Shown in pieces: positions 1-6,311 of a stretch of DNA of 7,604 nt. Both the position numbers and the translations under genes were made by a program. Source of the DNA: Burkholderiales bacterium UBA6064 (GTDB lineage Bacteria; Pseudomonadota; Gammaproteobacteria; Burkholderiales; Burkholderiaceae_B); assembly GCA_002428895.1 (NCBI GenBank), contig DIYC01000167.1, positions 1-7,604 on the forward strand. The letters are read 5' to 3'. The notes beneath the pieces are model-generated. The model did no database searches. It had not been told where the DNA came from and saw nothing but the letters and a program-made list of their open reading frames with translations. Position 1 is the stretch's first letter. Every line of letters begins with the position of its first letter.

Positions 1-382
<382 letters not shown>

Positions 383-417
383 CAATATTTACAATTCGTT
401 TGAATGAAGGTGATGCA

Positions 418-708
418 TTAGGACTCGATGACGCCCATTAGATCTTCTTCACGCATGACTAAAAGTTCTTGACCATCGACTTTGATGGTTTGACCTGAAT
501 ACTTACCGAATAATACTTTTTGGCCTTTTTTTACATCAAGTTGGATGTATTTGCCATTGTCGTCGCGTTTGCCAGGGCCTACGGCGAGAATTTCGCCTTG
601 GTCTGGTTTTTCAGCGGCTGATTCGGGGATTACGATACCTGATGCTGTTTTACGCTCGCTATCGAGGCGTTTAACGATCACACGATCATGCAACGGACGA
701 ATGTTCAT
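418..708 (-). CDS. groES: Co-chaperonin GroES (10 kDa subunit)
   Basis: Cytoplasmic heptameric lid of the GroEL folding chamber. The 96-residue length is normal for the family. It begins [16 protein letters not shown], followed by the mobile loop that contacts GroEL (about 17-33, with the hydrophobic GIVIP tripeptide region at 24-28), then [18 protein letters not shown], a beta-barrel core, [15 protein letters not shown], and ends [13 protein letters not shown]. The ATG at 708 has a strong ribosome-binding site at 716-721. It is the first gene of groESL, 48 nt ahead of groEL, and sits about 80 nt downstream of the predicted sigma-32 start site, so heat induction is expected. The sequence closely follows the pattern I recall for Burkholderiales GroES. 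No unusual residues were noticed. Confidence 0.98.
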   Translation of the reverse strand: MNIRPLHDRVIVKRLDSERKTASGIVIPESAAEKPDQGEILAVGPGKRDDNGKYIQLDVKKGQKVLFGKYSGQTIKVDGQELLVMREEDLMGVIES

Positions 709-715
709 GGATATA

Positions 716-721
716 GCTCCT
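716..721 (-). promoter_or_regulatory. groES ribosome-binding site
   Basis: AGGAGC on the minus strand, 7 nt before the ATG at 708; a good Shine-Dalgarno match that supports the chosen start. Confidence 0.8.
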
Positions 722-797
722 AAAAAATCACTCTAGCTTATAAAAAGTAAATAAATGGATGCCTGTTAAATTCAGATGCATTTCCCATCGAATTGCA

Positions 798-826
798 ATA
801 TTGGGTCATGCTTGGAGGATTTCAAG
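798..826 (-). promoter_or_regulatory. Sigma-32 (heat-shock) promoter of groESL
   Basis: On the minus strand the -35 element CTTGAAA (820-826) is a perfect match to the sigma-32 consensus. A 14-nt spacer separates it from the -10 element CCCAATAT (798-805), which matches CCCCATNT at all but one position. Transcription should begin near 790, giving a groES leader of about 80 nt. The leader (709-790) contains no CIRCE element (TTAGCACTC-N9-GAGTGCTAA), so control looks like sigma-32 alone rather than HrcA repression. The -35/-10 match and its position directly before groES make this a strong call; it is a prediction from sequence only. Confidence 0.85.
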
Positions 827-878
827 AGCAACAATCAATTTTATTTGTATCCATTCTGTTCTGATTGCCCAGCATGAA

Positions 879-1886
879 TCATTTGGAGTTTTGTTTGGCA
901 AGCTGACGCACTTGTTTAATTAGTTCAGGGTCGATTTGATGGCTCATTTTATCGGCTACACCCGCCAAGGCTTGTACCCATTGCTCACGTTGCTTAGGGG
1001 TTAAGTCGTGAATATGTAGGTTGGTATTTTGACGAATTTGCTCAAGGGCATACTTGTTGATTTGTTCAGCTGCTAGATTGTTGGTGAGGGTGGCTTGTTG
1101 AAAGCACCACATGAGGGTTATTTGTAATTGTTTGGGTAGGCTTAGCCAAAATTCTCGATTCACAATAACGGCATACCCTAAATAACCATGATAAGTGGTT
1201 ACCAAGTGGGTTTGTAGTTGGTGCATGTGTTGGCTGTACAGATTTGAGGTCGTGTTCTCGGTGCCGTCGATTAACCCAGTTTTAAGGGCAGTCAATAAGT
1301 CAGAAAATGGCATTTGAATGGGTATTGCACCCAATTCTACAATTTGAGTTTCTAAAGTTCGTGAGGGTTGAATGCGAAGTCGAAGCCCGCTCATATCAAG
1401 TGGTTGCTGTATCGCGCTGTTGGCGGTGAAGACTTTAAAGCCATTGTGCCAATATCCTAGCCCGTAAATGCCTTTGTCGTTGAGTTGGCTTAATAATTGC
1501 TGCCCAATAGGCCCCTCTGTGACCGAACGCAGCACATTCTGATTCGGAAAAATATAAGGGATGTCGAAGAGTTCAAAATCGGTCAATCCTAATTGCCCTA
1601 ATTTACTCAGAGAGGGTGCAATCATTTGTACGGCGCCTAGTTGCAGTGCTTCGAGCTCTTCTTTGTCTTTGTACAAGGTCGCATTCGGGTAAACGTGTAC
1701 TTTGACTTTACCATTGGTTTTTTCTTCGACTAGTTTTTTAAATTCAAGCGCGGCTTTACCTTTAGGGGTTGTTTCTGCAACTACGTGGCTAAAGCGAATA
1801 ATAATCGGTTCTGTGTGCGCGACTTTTGGACTGAGCGCGTAGATCAATACGCTGCAAAGCAGGATAGAGTGAATAACTTTGAACAT
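879..1886 (-). CDS. dctP: TRAP transporter solute-binding protein, DctP type (C4-dicarboxylate)
   Basis: Periplasmic receptor that captures a C4-dicarboxylate such as succinate, fumarate or malate and delivers it to the DctQM membrane complex. The 335-residue length is typical. Residues 1-25 form a Sec signal peptide (hydrophobic core about 7-19, likely cleavage after Ala-His-Thr25). Family signatures follow in order: IRFSHVVAETTPKG (30-43), ELFDIPYIF (105-113), GYWHNGFKVFTAN (144-156), RLRIQPSRTLE (169-179) with Arg171, the arginine that clamps the substrate carboxylate in TRAP binding proteins, MPFSDLLTALKTGLIDGTEN (192-211) and HGYLGYAVIVNREFW (233-247). It is divergent from dctSR across 39 bp, as dctP is in Rhodobacter-type dct loci. 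No dctQ or dctM follows: the next gene downstream is groES. The upstream Shine-Dalgarno is weak (GGGGT, 11 nt from ATG). Family assignment is firm; the exact ligand is inferred from the dctSR neighbour. Confidence 0.93.
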   Translation of the reverse strand: MFKVIHSILLCSVLIYALSPKVAHTEPIIIRFSHVVAETTPKGKAALEFKKLVEEKTNGKVKVHVYPNATLYKDKEELEALQLGAVQMIAPSLSKLGQLGLTDFELFDIPYIFPNQNVLRSVTEGPIGQQLLSQLNDKGIYGLGYWHNGFKVFTANSAIQQPLDMSGLRLRIQPSRTLETQIVELGAIPIQMPFSDLLTALKTGLIDGTENTTSNLYSQHMHQLQTHLVTTYHGYLGYAVIVNREFWLSLPKQLQITLMWCFQQATLTNNLAAEQINKYALEQIRQNTNLHIHDLTPKQREQWVQALAGVADKMSHQIDPELIKQVRQLAKQNSK

Positions 1887-1925
1887 GGCGAGTTTTTACC
1901 CCAATTTTTGTGACACTATTCTTGA

Positions 1926-3914
1926 ATGACTTATTCCATTAACTTTGAGCCGAATTTAAAAAGAAAACAACGTCGCCAGGCGTTGCGCTTTGGTTTGCCC
2001 ATCGTGATGTTTTTACTGCTGCTGTCTGTTTTGGTTGCATCGGTTTATTATGCCCGTGAACATGAGCGCGAACAAAACCAAACGCAATTAATTGCCGATA
2101 CATTGTGGGCGCGACAAAATTTGCAATTTGAAATGGATGGTTTTCGTAAAACGCTTAAATCAATGGTCGAAGATCCATTCTTGTATTCTTCGTCAAACTT
2201 TGAAGCAGCGGCTCGGCAATTGGCCACATCAAATGAAGAATTAATTGCTATTTTTAAATCCGAGTCACTTGAGTTATTGCCCAGTAGTTTAGGTCAGGTC
2301 TCTGAAGAAACAGTGTTTTCTCTAGTGAGTTTATTACGCAATGCTGTGCGTCAACGGCTTAGCTCGGGTATTGATGGTTTGGTTGGGCCATTTGCATGGG
2401 AAGGGAAAAATTATGTGGCTGTGGTTGCAATCGGGCAACATCAAACTGCTTTGATTATCGCGATTGTTGATTTAAATCTTTTTTTAAATCGTGAATTACC
2501 TTGGTGGTTTGCACAAAAACACCAAGTGGAATTAGTGTCTTCGTCAGGTTCGGTATTGGCACGTATGGTCAAGGGTAAGCCTGGTGCAGGTGTGTACGAG
2601 CACAGCACTATTTTAGAGTTAGGCAACTTACCTTTAACCTTGAGGGTTGAAAGTAGCGAGCCTAGCCCAAGATTTTTTAATTATGGGACAACGGGCGCAG
2701 TGTTGTTGTTATTGTCCTTGTTGTTGATTAGCTTTTTTTTGTTGTGGAATGATTCTCGTCGTCGACTTAAAGTTGAGGCGCATCTTGAAGAAGAAAAGTT
2801 ATTTCGTCAGTCTATGCAAGATTCAATTGCTGTGGGTATGCGCGTTTGGGATCTTAACGGCGTTATTCGATATGTGAACCCTTCCTTTTGCAAATTGGTG
2901 GGATATTCAGCTGACGAGTTGATTGGTGTGCCTTTTCCCTTGCCGTATTGGCCCAGTGAAAACACGGAGGCTTATCCCGAGTTGGTCGCTAAAGTGATTG
3001 CGGGTGAAACCCCACGTGCGGGTTTTGAAACGGTATATCAGCATCGCGAGGGTCATTTTATTGATGTATTAATTGTTGAAGCGCCATTACGCGATAGTTC
3101 AAATAATCATATTGGATGGATGAGTTCGGTGCTTGATATTACCGATCGTAAACGCTCTGAAGCAGTGATTGAAATGCAGCGTGAGCAGCTACAGGCGGCT
3201 TCTCGGTTTGCCTTGGTCGGAGAGGTTGCTTCAAATATTTCACATGAGTTAAATCAGCCGTTGGCATCGATGGTATCTTTTGCGCAAGCGGGGATTAATC
3301 TAAGCCGAAAGGGCGCAAAAATTGAGAAATATGTTGAGTTGTTTACAAAAATTTGTGACCAGGCGTTACGTGCCAGTCAGGTTGTAAGTCGTGTGCAAAA
3401 CTTAGTTAGAAAGCGACAACCTTTGCGCGAACAAACTACGATTCGAAGCGTATTGAATTCAATTCGTTTTTCTTTAGACTCCATTGCAGCTGCCCATTCT
3501 GTCAATTTAAATTATCAGTTGAAGGCAATAGATCATCCCTTATACTTAGATCGAATTATGGTGGAACAAGCTCTTATCAATCTGGTCAAGAATGCATCCG
3601 AAGCCTTTGAGAGTGACCAATTCGATCGTAAAGTTACAATTCAGTCTGAAATGAATAATTTAGGAATTTGTTTAATTGTTTCTGACAATGGCCCTGGAAT
3701 TGCTTTAAATCATGCCGAAAAATTGTTTGAATCCTTGTTTTCGACTAAATCAAATGGTTTAGGGTTGGGCTTAAGCTTGTGTCGATCTGTGGCTGAGGCT
3801 CATGGCGGTAGATTAACTGTCAAGCAACTTGAACCCATAGGAACAGAATTTACTCTTTCAATGCCGATGGCCGTTACTGTGAATAAAAAGGTTGAGTATG
3901 CAACCAGCGAATGA
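1926..3914 (+). CDS. dctS: C4-dicarboxylate sensor histidine kinase DctS
   Basis: Inner-membrane sensor kinase of a two-component system that senses C4-dicarboxylates and phosphorylates DctR. It has 662 residues. A basic N-terminus (KRKQRR) leads into transmembrane segment 1 (about 23-43), a periplasmic sensor domain of about 210 residues (44-253), transmembrane segment 2 (about 254-274), and a PAS domain (about 290-410) with the DctS-like stretch FRQSMQDSIAVGMR and VLDITDRKR at its end. The HisKA dimerisation domain follows, with phospho-accepting His440 in NISHELNQPLASM. The ATPase domain has an N box with Asn552 and Asn556, a G1 box DNGPGI from Asp587, and a G2 box GLGLGLS (611-617). The ATG at 1926 directly follows an in-frame TGA (1923-1925), so the start cannot be earlier; no clear Shine-Dalgarno precedes it. 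The end overlaps dctR. All catalytic residues are present. The dicarboxylate role rests on PAS similarity plus the dctP and dctR neighbours. Confidence 0.9.
   Translation: MTYSINFEPNLKRKQRRQALRFGLPIVMFLLLLSVLVASVYYAREHEREQNQTQLIADTLWARQNLQFEMDGFRKTLKSMVEDPFLYSSSNFEAAARQLATSNEELIAIFKSESLELLPSSLGQVSEETVFSLVSLLRNAVRQRLSSGIDGLVGPFAWEGKNYVAVVAIGQHQTALIIAIVDLNLFLNRELPWWFAQKHQVELVSSSGSVLARMVKGKPGAGVYEHSTILELGNLPLTLRVESSEPSPRFFNYGTTGAVLLLLSLLLISFFLLWNDSRRRLKVEAHLEEEKLFRQSMQDSIAVGMRVWDLNGVIRYVNPSFCKLVGYSADELIGVPFPLPYWPSENTEAYPELVAKVIAGETPRAGFETVYQHREGHFIDVLIVEAPLRDSSNNHIGWMSSVLDITDRKRSEAVIEMQREQLQAASRFALVGEVASNISHELNQPLASMVSFAQAGINLSRKGAKIEKYVELFTKICDQALRASQVVSRVQNLVRKRQPLREQTTIRSVLNSIRFSLDSIAAAHSVNLNYQLKAIDHPLYLDRIMVEQALINLVKNASEAFESDQFDRKVTIQSEMNNLGICLIVSDNGPGIALNHAEKLFESLFSTKSNGLGLGLSLCRSVAEAHGGRLTVKQLEPIGTEFTLSMPMAVTVNKKVEYATSE
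3888..3891 (+). promoter_or_regulatory. dctR ribosome-binding site inside the 3' end of dctS
   Basis: AAGG within an A-rich run, 6 nt before the ATG at 3898. This spacing favours ATG 3898 over the TTG at 3892, which would lie directly on the site. Confidence 0.55.
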
Positions 3915-4593
3915 AGAACATTTAGACCTTGCGCAACCCGTTGCGCGAATACCGCGAGGAAGCTTAGTTTTATTACTCGATGATGATGAGGGCTTACGTG
4001 AAGCATTCACTTGGATGTTCGAGTCTGAAGACATTGACTTTAAAGGGTTTTCAAATTTCGAGATGTTTCAAAAGGTACTTTTTAAATATCTCGAGGGCAA
4101 AAAGTCATTGTGTTTGTTACTCGATTTACGAATGCCCAGTATTTCTGGTTTAGAGGTATTTGAGTGGATTAAACAGCAGGGCGTGAGCCTATCCCGTTTG
4201 CCTATTATTTTTTTAACGGGTCATGGTGATATTAGTACGGCTGTTGAAACCGTGAAAAATGGTGCCTTCGATTTTTACGAGAAACCAGCCACTGATCATC
4301 GTTTAATTAATCGGGTACGGCAGGCTTTAAGCCTTTCAAGTGATTTTTTAGATCAACAGGACAACATGCGATGCTGGATTAATCGCATTAACAAGCTGTC
4401 TCCACGAGAGCGAGAAGTGATGTTTTTAGTGGCAAAAGGAAAATTAAATAAAGTGATTGCTTCTGAATTAGATATTTCTTTGCGTACAGTGGAAGTTCAT
4501 CGGTCTAATTTGTTTGAAAAACTTCGTGTACGATCAGCGGCTGAACTAGCCACTTTGCTGTCTGACATTAGTTCACGGCTTGGTTTTGTTTAG
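3898..4593 (+). CDS. dctR: C4-dicarboxylate response regulator DctR (FixJ/LuxR type)
   Basis: DNA-binding response regulator, partner of DctS, expected to activate dicarboxylate transport genes. Numbering is from ATG 3898 (231 residues). The receiver domain covers about 23-148: acidic pocket Asp28-Asp30 in LLLDDDEGLRE, phospho-acceptor Asp76 in LLLDLRMP, Thr107 in FLTGHGD, and Lys129 in FYEKP. The C-terminal GerE/LuxR helix-turn-helix covers about 168-225, starting LSPREREVM and continuing through SLRTVEVHRSNLFEKL. The architecture is NarL/FixJ-like, which distinguishes it from the sigma-54-dependent DctD partner of rhizobial DctB; no sigma-54 domain is present. Its start overlaps the dctS end by 17 nt, so the two are probably translationally coupled. 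A TTG at 3892 would add two residues but fits the ribosome-binding site poorly. Its TAG stop overlaps the stop of the convergent downstream gene. Confidence 0.92.
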   Translation: MQPANEEHLDLAQPVARIPRGSLVLLLDDDEGLREAFTWMFESEDIDFKGFSNFEMFQKVLFKYLEGKKSLCLLLDLRMPSISGLEVFEWIKQQGVSLSRLPIIFLTGHGDISTAVETVKNGAFDFYEKPATDHRLINRVRQALSLSSDFLDQQDNMRCWINRINKLSPREREVMFLVAKGKLNKVIASELDISLRTVEVHRSNLFEKLRVRSAAELATLLSDISSRLGFV

Positions 4594-5138
4594 TTGAGCG
4601 GGCTTGAATAAATCTCGATAATTTGTGGGGTTTTAATCGAATTTTCAAGAATGAGTGATGAGGGCAGAGGGTGTAATTCTAAAATAAAAGCGCGTCTTGC
4701 TAGTCGATCGGTACGAAAAAATTTTTTAATTTCTTCAAGTCGTTTGCTCGATATGGCTAAGTCTAGTTCAGTGCTGCCTTTTTTGCCTGTGCTTGAACGA
4801 ATGAGTAAATCACCAATTTTTTGTTCTTTGGCGCGTTGACTTAACTTGAGTAATCGTTCGTGGCAATTTGTTGGTACGTCGGTCTCGTTGTCGTTGTAAT
4901 GAATCATCAATTCAAGCTGAAATTCGTCCGATTCAGGCCTGAACTTGAGTTCAGATGCCGAATCGCCGTTACTTGACAGCGCGGCAATAATGCCCTCATA
5001 TAAATTTAATTCGTAATTTGAGCCACAATGCGTTGAATCCTCTTTAAGTTGAAAAAACGCCTCGAATGCAAATGTATTTGGGCTGAGTAAACAAAAAAAT
5101 AAAAGCGTAAAAAGGTACGACTGAAATTTTTTGTTCAT
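4590..5138 (-). CDS. Small exported protein with a degenerate OmpA-like C-terminal half
   Basis: Not recognised as a named gene; 182 residues. Residues 1-24 are a clear Sec signal peptide (basic NKK, hydrophobic core about 8-18, cleavage motif Thr-Phe-Ala24), so the protein is periplasmic or outer-membrane facing. The mature part has two cysteines, Cys38 and Cys92, which could form a disulfide. From about 93 to 178 the order LLKLSQRA, then LLIRSSTGKKGS (111-122), then DLAISSKRLEEIKKFF (126-141, with Arg133), then QIIEI near the end resembles the OmpA-like peptidoglycan-binding fold (I-x-G-x-TD-x-x-G, then LS-x-x-RA-x-x-V). The peptidoglycan-binding Asp of the TD motif is absent (Ser-Thr instead), so binding may be lost or altered. 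No good Shine-Dalgarno precedes ATG 5138. Its TAA overlaps the dctR stop, tail to tail. The OmpA link is a motif-level inference. Confidence 0.7.
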   Translation of the reverse strand: MNKKFQSYLFTLLFFCLLSPNTFAFEAFFQLKEDSTHCGSNYELNLYEGIIAALSSNGDSASELKFRPESDEFQLELMIHYNDNETDVPTNCHERLLKLSQRAKEQKIGDLLIRSSTGKKGSTELDLAISSKRLEEIKKFFRTDRLARRAFILELHPLPSSLILENSIKTPQIIEIYSSPLN

Positions 5139-5187
5139 AATTGAATGTGACTTTAATTAGATTGTGTCGTGTGGGCTGTTGAGGTGG

Positions 5188-5216
5188 TTGTTTTTTTATA
5201 AGGCTTGTTATATTTT
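5188..5216 (+). promoter_or_regulatory. Possible sigma-70 promoter for the gene at 5259
   Basis: TTGTTT (5188-5193) and TATTTT (5211-5216) are separated by 17 nt and would give a leader of about 36 nt. The hexamers match the consensus at only 3 and 4 of 6 positions, in a T-rich stretch, so this is tentative. A second weak pair, TTGTTA (5205-5210) with TATTAA (5229-5234), is possible. Confidence 0.25.
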
Positions 5217-5224
5217 ATCGCCTA

Positions 5225-5252
5225 ATTGTATTAATCTAAACATTGAAGTTAA
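5225..5252 (-). promoter_or_regulatory. Possible sigma-70 promoter for the exported-protein gene (4590-5138)
   Basis: Minus strand: TTAACT (5247-5252), a 16-nt spacer, and TACAAT (5225-5230), matching the consensus at 4 and 5 of 6 positions. The start site would be near 5218, giving a leader of about 80 nt. It lies in the 120-bp divergent gap shared with the gene at 5259, so the two promoters would overlap. Confidence 0.35.
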
Positions 5253-5258
5253 AACACC

Positions 5259-6188
5259 ATGGGTTCAATTGTAGATCAACACTTACCGTTTGCTCATTTT
5301 GATAATCGTTTATCCGCTATTGTTGCTTATGGGGTAGACCCTTCCAAGTTGACTCCTCATTTACTTGGAGCAACTAGTTTGCTGTGGCAAGAATTTAAAT
5401 CCGATATGAATCATTCTGGAATTCCTCTTCGCGATGTGATTGTTGATTATGAACCTATCAGCAAGATGAATGCAAATCCAAAAAAGCTTTTTTGCGATGT
5501 CACACTTGATAGTATGGACAAAAATAAAACCATTTTATTAGGTCGTGGTGGGTTAGTCAGTCAGCAGCCAGCCAATTCAATTTGCGGTGGTTTTATGTCC
5601 CTTATCGCATTTGGAACCAATTATTTGCACTTGTCTAACTATGAAGTAAAATCGCGCGTTATTTATATGGCTATTCATGTTTTGCTGAGCAATCATTTTG
5701 TGTTTGTCAATCTTAAAAAGAATGCAATCAGCGTGGTGTCTCCGTTTGATTCTTCGGGGGCATTTAGCACGACTGAAGCAGGCAGAAAAATAATGCAAAT
5801 GGCACGTCGGTTTGCGGGTTACCAAAATAAAAAACTTCGACAATTTAATTTGGATCCCAGCACGTTTCTTCTGCAAAATCGAATGCTTGAACAATCGAAC
5901 TCAAATGCAAGTTTAGGTACAATTTCTGAGGTCGATTTATCAATGAATATGACTGAAGGGTTCGAGACTGAGCAATATCTTTCTGAGATTTTAAACTTAG
6001 AAAATGATTTATTAAGCATCAGCCCGCAGCCTGATTTATCAGTTGTAGCACAAGAAGACCACCCCATCGAAATTGAGGTGCAGCCGTTGAAAAAAAGAGC
6101 ACGATCTGATTCCCCAGCCTTAGTAGATTCTTCACCGATTATTCAAGATGCTGACCGTCTATTGATGGTTTTTGAGGGCTGGTTTTGA
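5259..6188 (+). CDS. Unknown protein with a possible papain-like Cys/His core and a basic nuclear-signal-like C-terminal motif
   Basis: Not recognised; 309 residues, with no signal peptide or membrane segment. The N-terminal two thirds (about 1-205) look globular. They contain SQQPANSICGGFMSLIAFG (101-119) with Gln102/103 and Cys109, then NHFVFVNLKKNAISVVSPFD (145-164) with His146 and Asp164. The order Gln, Cys-Gly, helix, His-hydrophobic strand, Asp resembles papain-like and C39-like cysteine peptidases, though spacing and flanks are not a clear family match. The C-terminal third (about 211-300) is low in structure, rich in Ser, Asp and Glu with scattered hydrophobics (226-265), followed by PLKKRARSDSP (276-286), a basic cluster of the monopartite nuclear localisation type. 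ATG 5259 has only a weak upstream Shine-Dalgarno (TGAAG, 10 nt away). It is divergent from the exported-protein gene and in line with the next gene. The reading is open and intact, so a real gene is likely; peptidase or host-directed function is inference. Confidence 0.8.
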   Translation: MGSIVDQHLPFAHFDNRLSAIVAYGVDPSKLTPHLLGATSLLWQEFKSDMNHSGIPLRDVIVDYEPISKMNANPKKLFCDVTLDSMDKNKTILLGRGGLVSQQPANSICGGFMSLIAFGTNYLHLSNYEVKSRVIYMAIHVLLSNHFVFVNLKKNAISVVSPFDSSGAFSTTEAGRKIMQMARRFAGYQNKKLRQFNLDPSTFLLQNRMLEQSNSNASLGTISEVDLSMNMTEGFETEQYLSEILNLENDLLSISPQPDLSVVAQEDHPIEIEVQPLKKRARSDSPALVDSSPIIQDADRLLMVFEGWF

Positions 6189-6230
6189 AGTAATTGGGGG
6201 GTGGTTGGGCGCACCTTATGACATGGTCTT

Positions 6231-6298
6231 TATGATTTAAGCCTTGGCATATTGTCCTAAGTTGGCTTTGTTGACGCAAAGCTGCCCTTTAAATCATA
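6231..6298 (+). repeat. Nested inverted repeats in the leader of the gene at 6312
   Basis: An exact 10-bp inverted repeat, TATGATTTAA (6231-6240) and TTAAATCATA (6289-6298), encloses 48 nt. Inside it is a second exact 6-bp stem, GCTTTG (6265-6270) and CAAAGC (6277-6282), with a 6-nt loop TTGACG. The outer stem ends 4 nt before the ribosome-binding site at 6303-6306. It could be a structured 5' leader, an operator, or a terminator-like structure of the upstream gene, though no U-run follows the inner hairpin. The sequence match is direct; the role is unknown. Confidence 0.55.
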
Positions 6299-6302
6299 GA
6301 TC

Positions 6303-6306
6303 GGAG
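6303..6306 (+). promoter_or_regulatory. Ribosome-binding site of the gene at 6312
   Basis: GGAG, 5 nt before ATG 6312. It is the best Shine-Dalgarno in the right half of the window and supports this start. Confidence 0.65.
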
Positions 6307-6311
6307 TACGC

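Noticed and set aside
545..736. 63-codon plus-strand frame over groES
   Set aside because: Antisense shadow of groES with no supporting ribosome-binding site.
841..878. Terminator for dctP before the groES promoter
   Set aside because: No convincing hairpin with a U-run was found on the minus strand here.
2732..2746. Run of eight T in dctS as a frameshift or slippage site
   Set aside because: The frame is uninterrupted through it and it encodes normal Phe/Leu residues of the second membrane segment.
3892..3897. TTG at 3892 as the dctR start
   Set aside because: The AAGG ribosome-binding site at 3888-3891 would abut the TTG; ATG 3898 has a proper 6-nt spacing.
3800..4006. 68-codon minus-strand frame over the dctS/dctR junction
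   Set aside because: Lies antisense to two well-supported overlapping genes; no independent coding sign.
5577..6067. Minus-strand frames of 105 and 82 codons inside the 309-residue gene
   Set aside because: Both are opposite an intact longer frame and are rich in Cys, Lys and Arg in a way typical of antisense translation; no ribosome-binding site supports them.
6189..6230. GGTG...CACC short repeat (6200-6203 and 6212-6215) as a terminator of the gene at 5259
   Set aside because: A 4-bp stem with an 8-nt loop and no following T-run is too weak to call.
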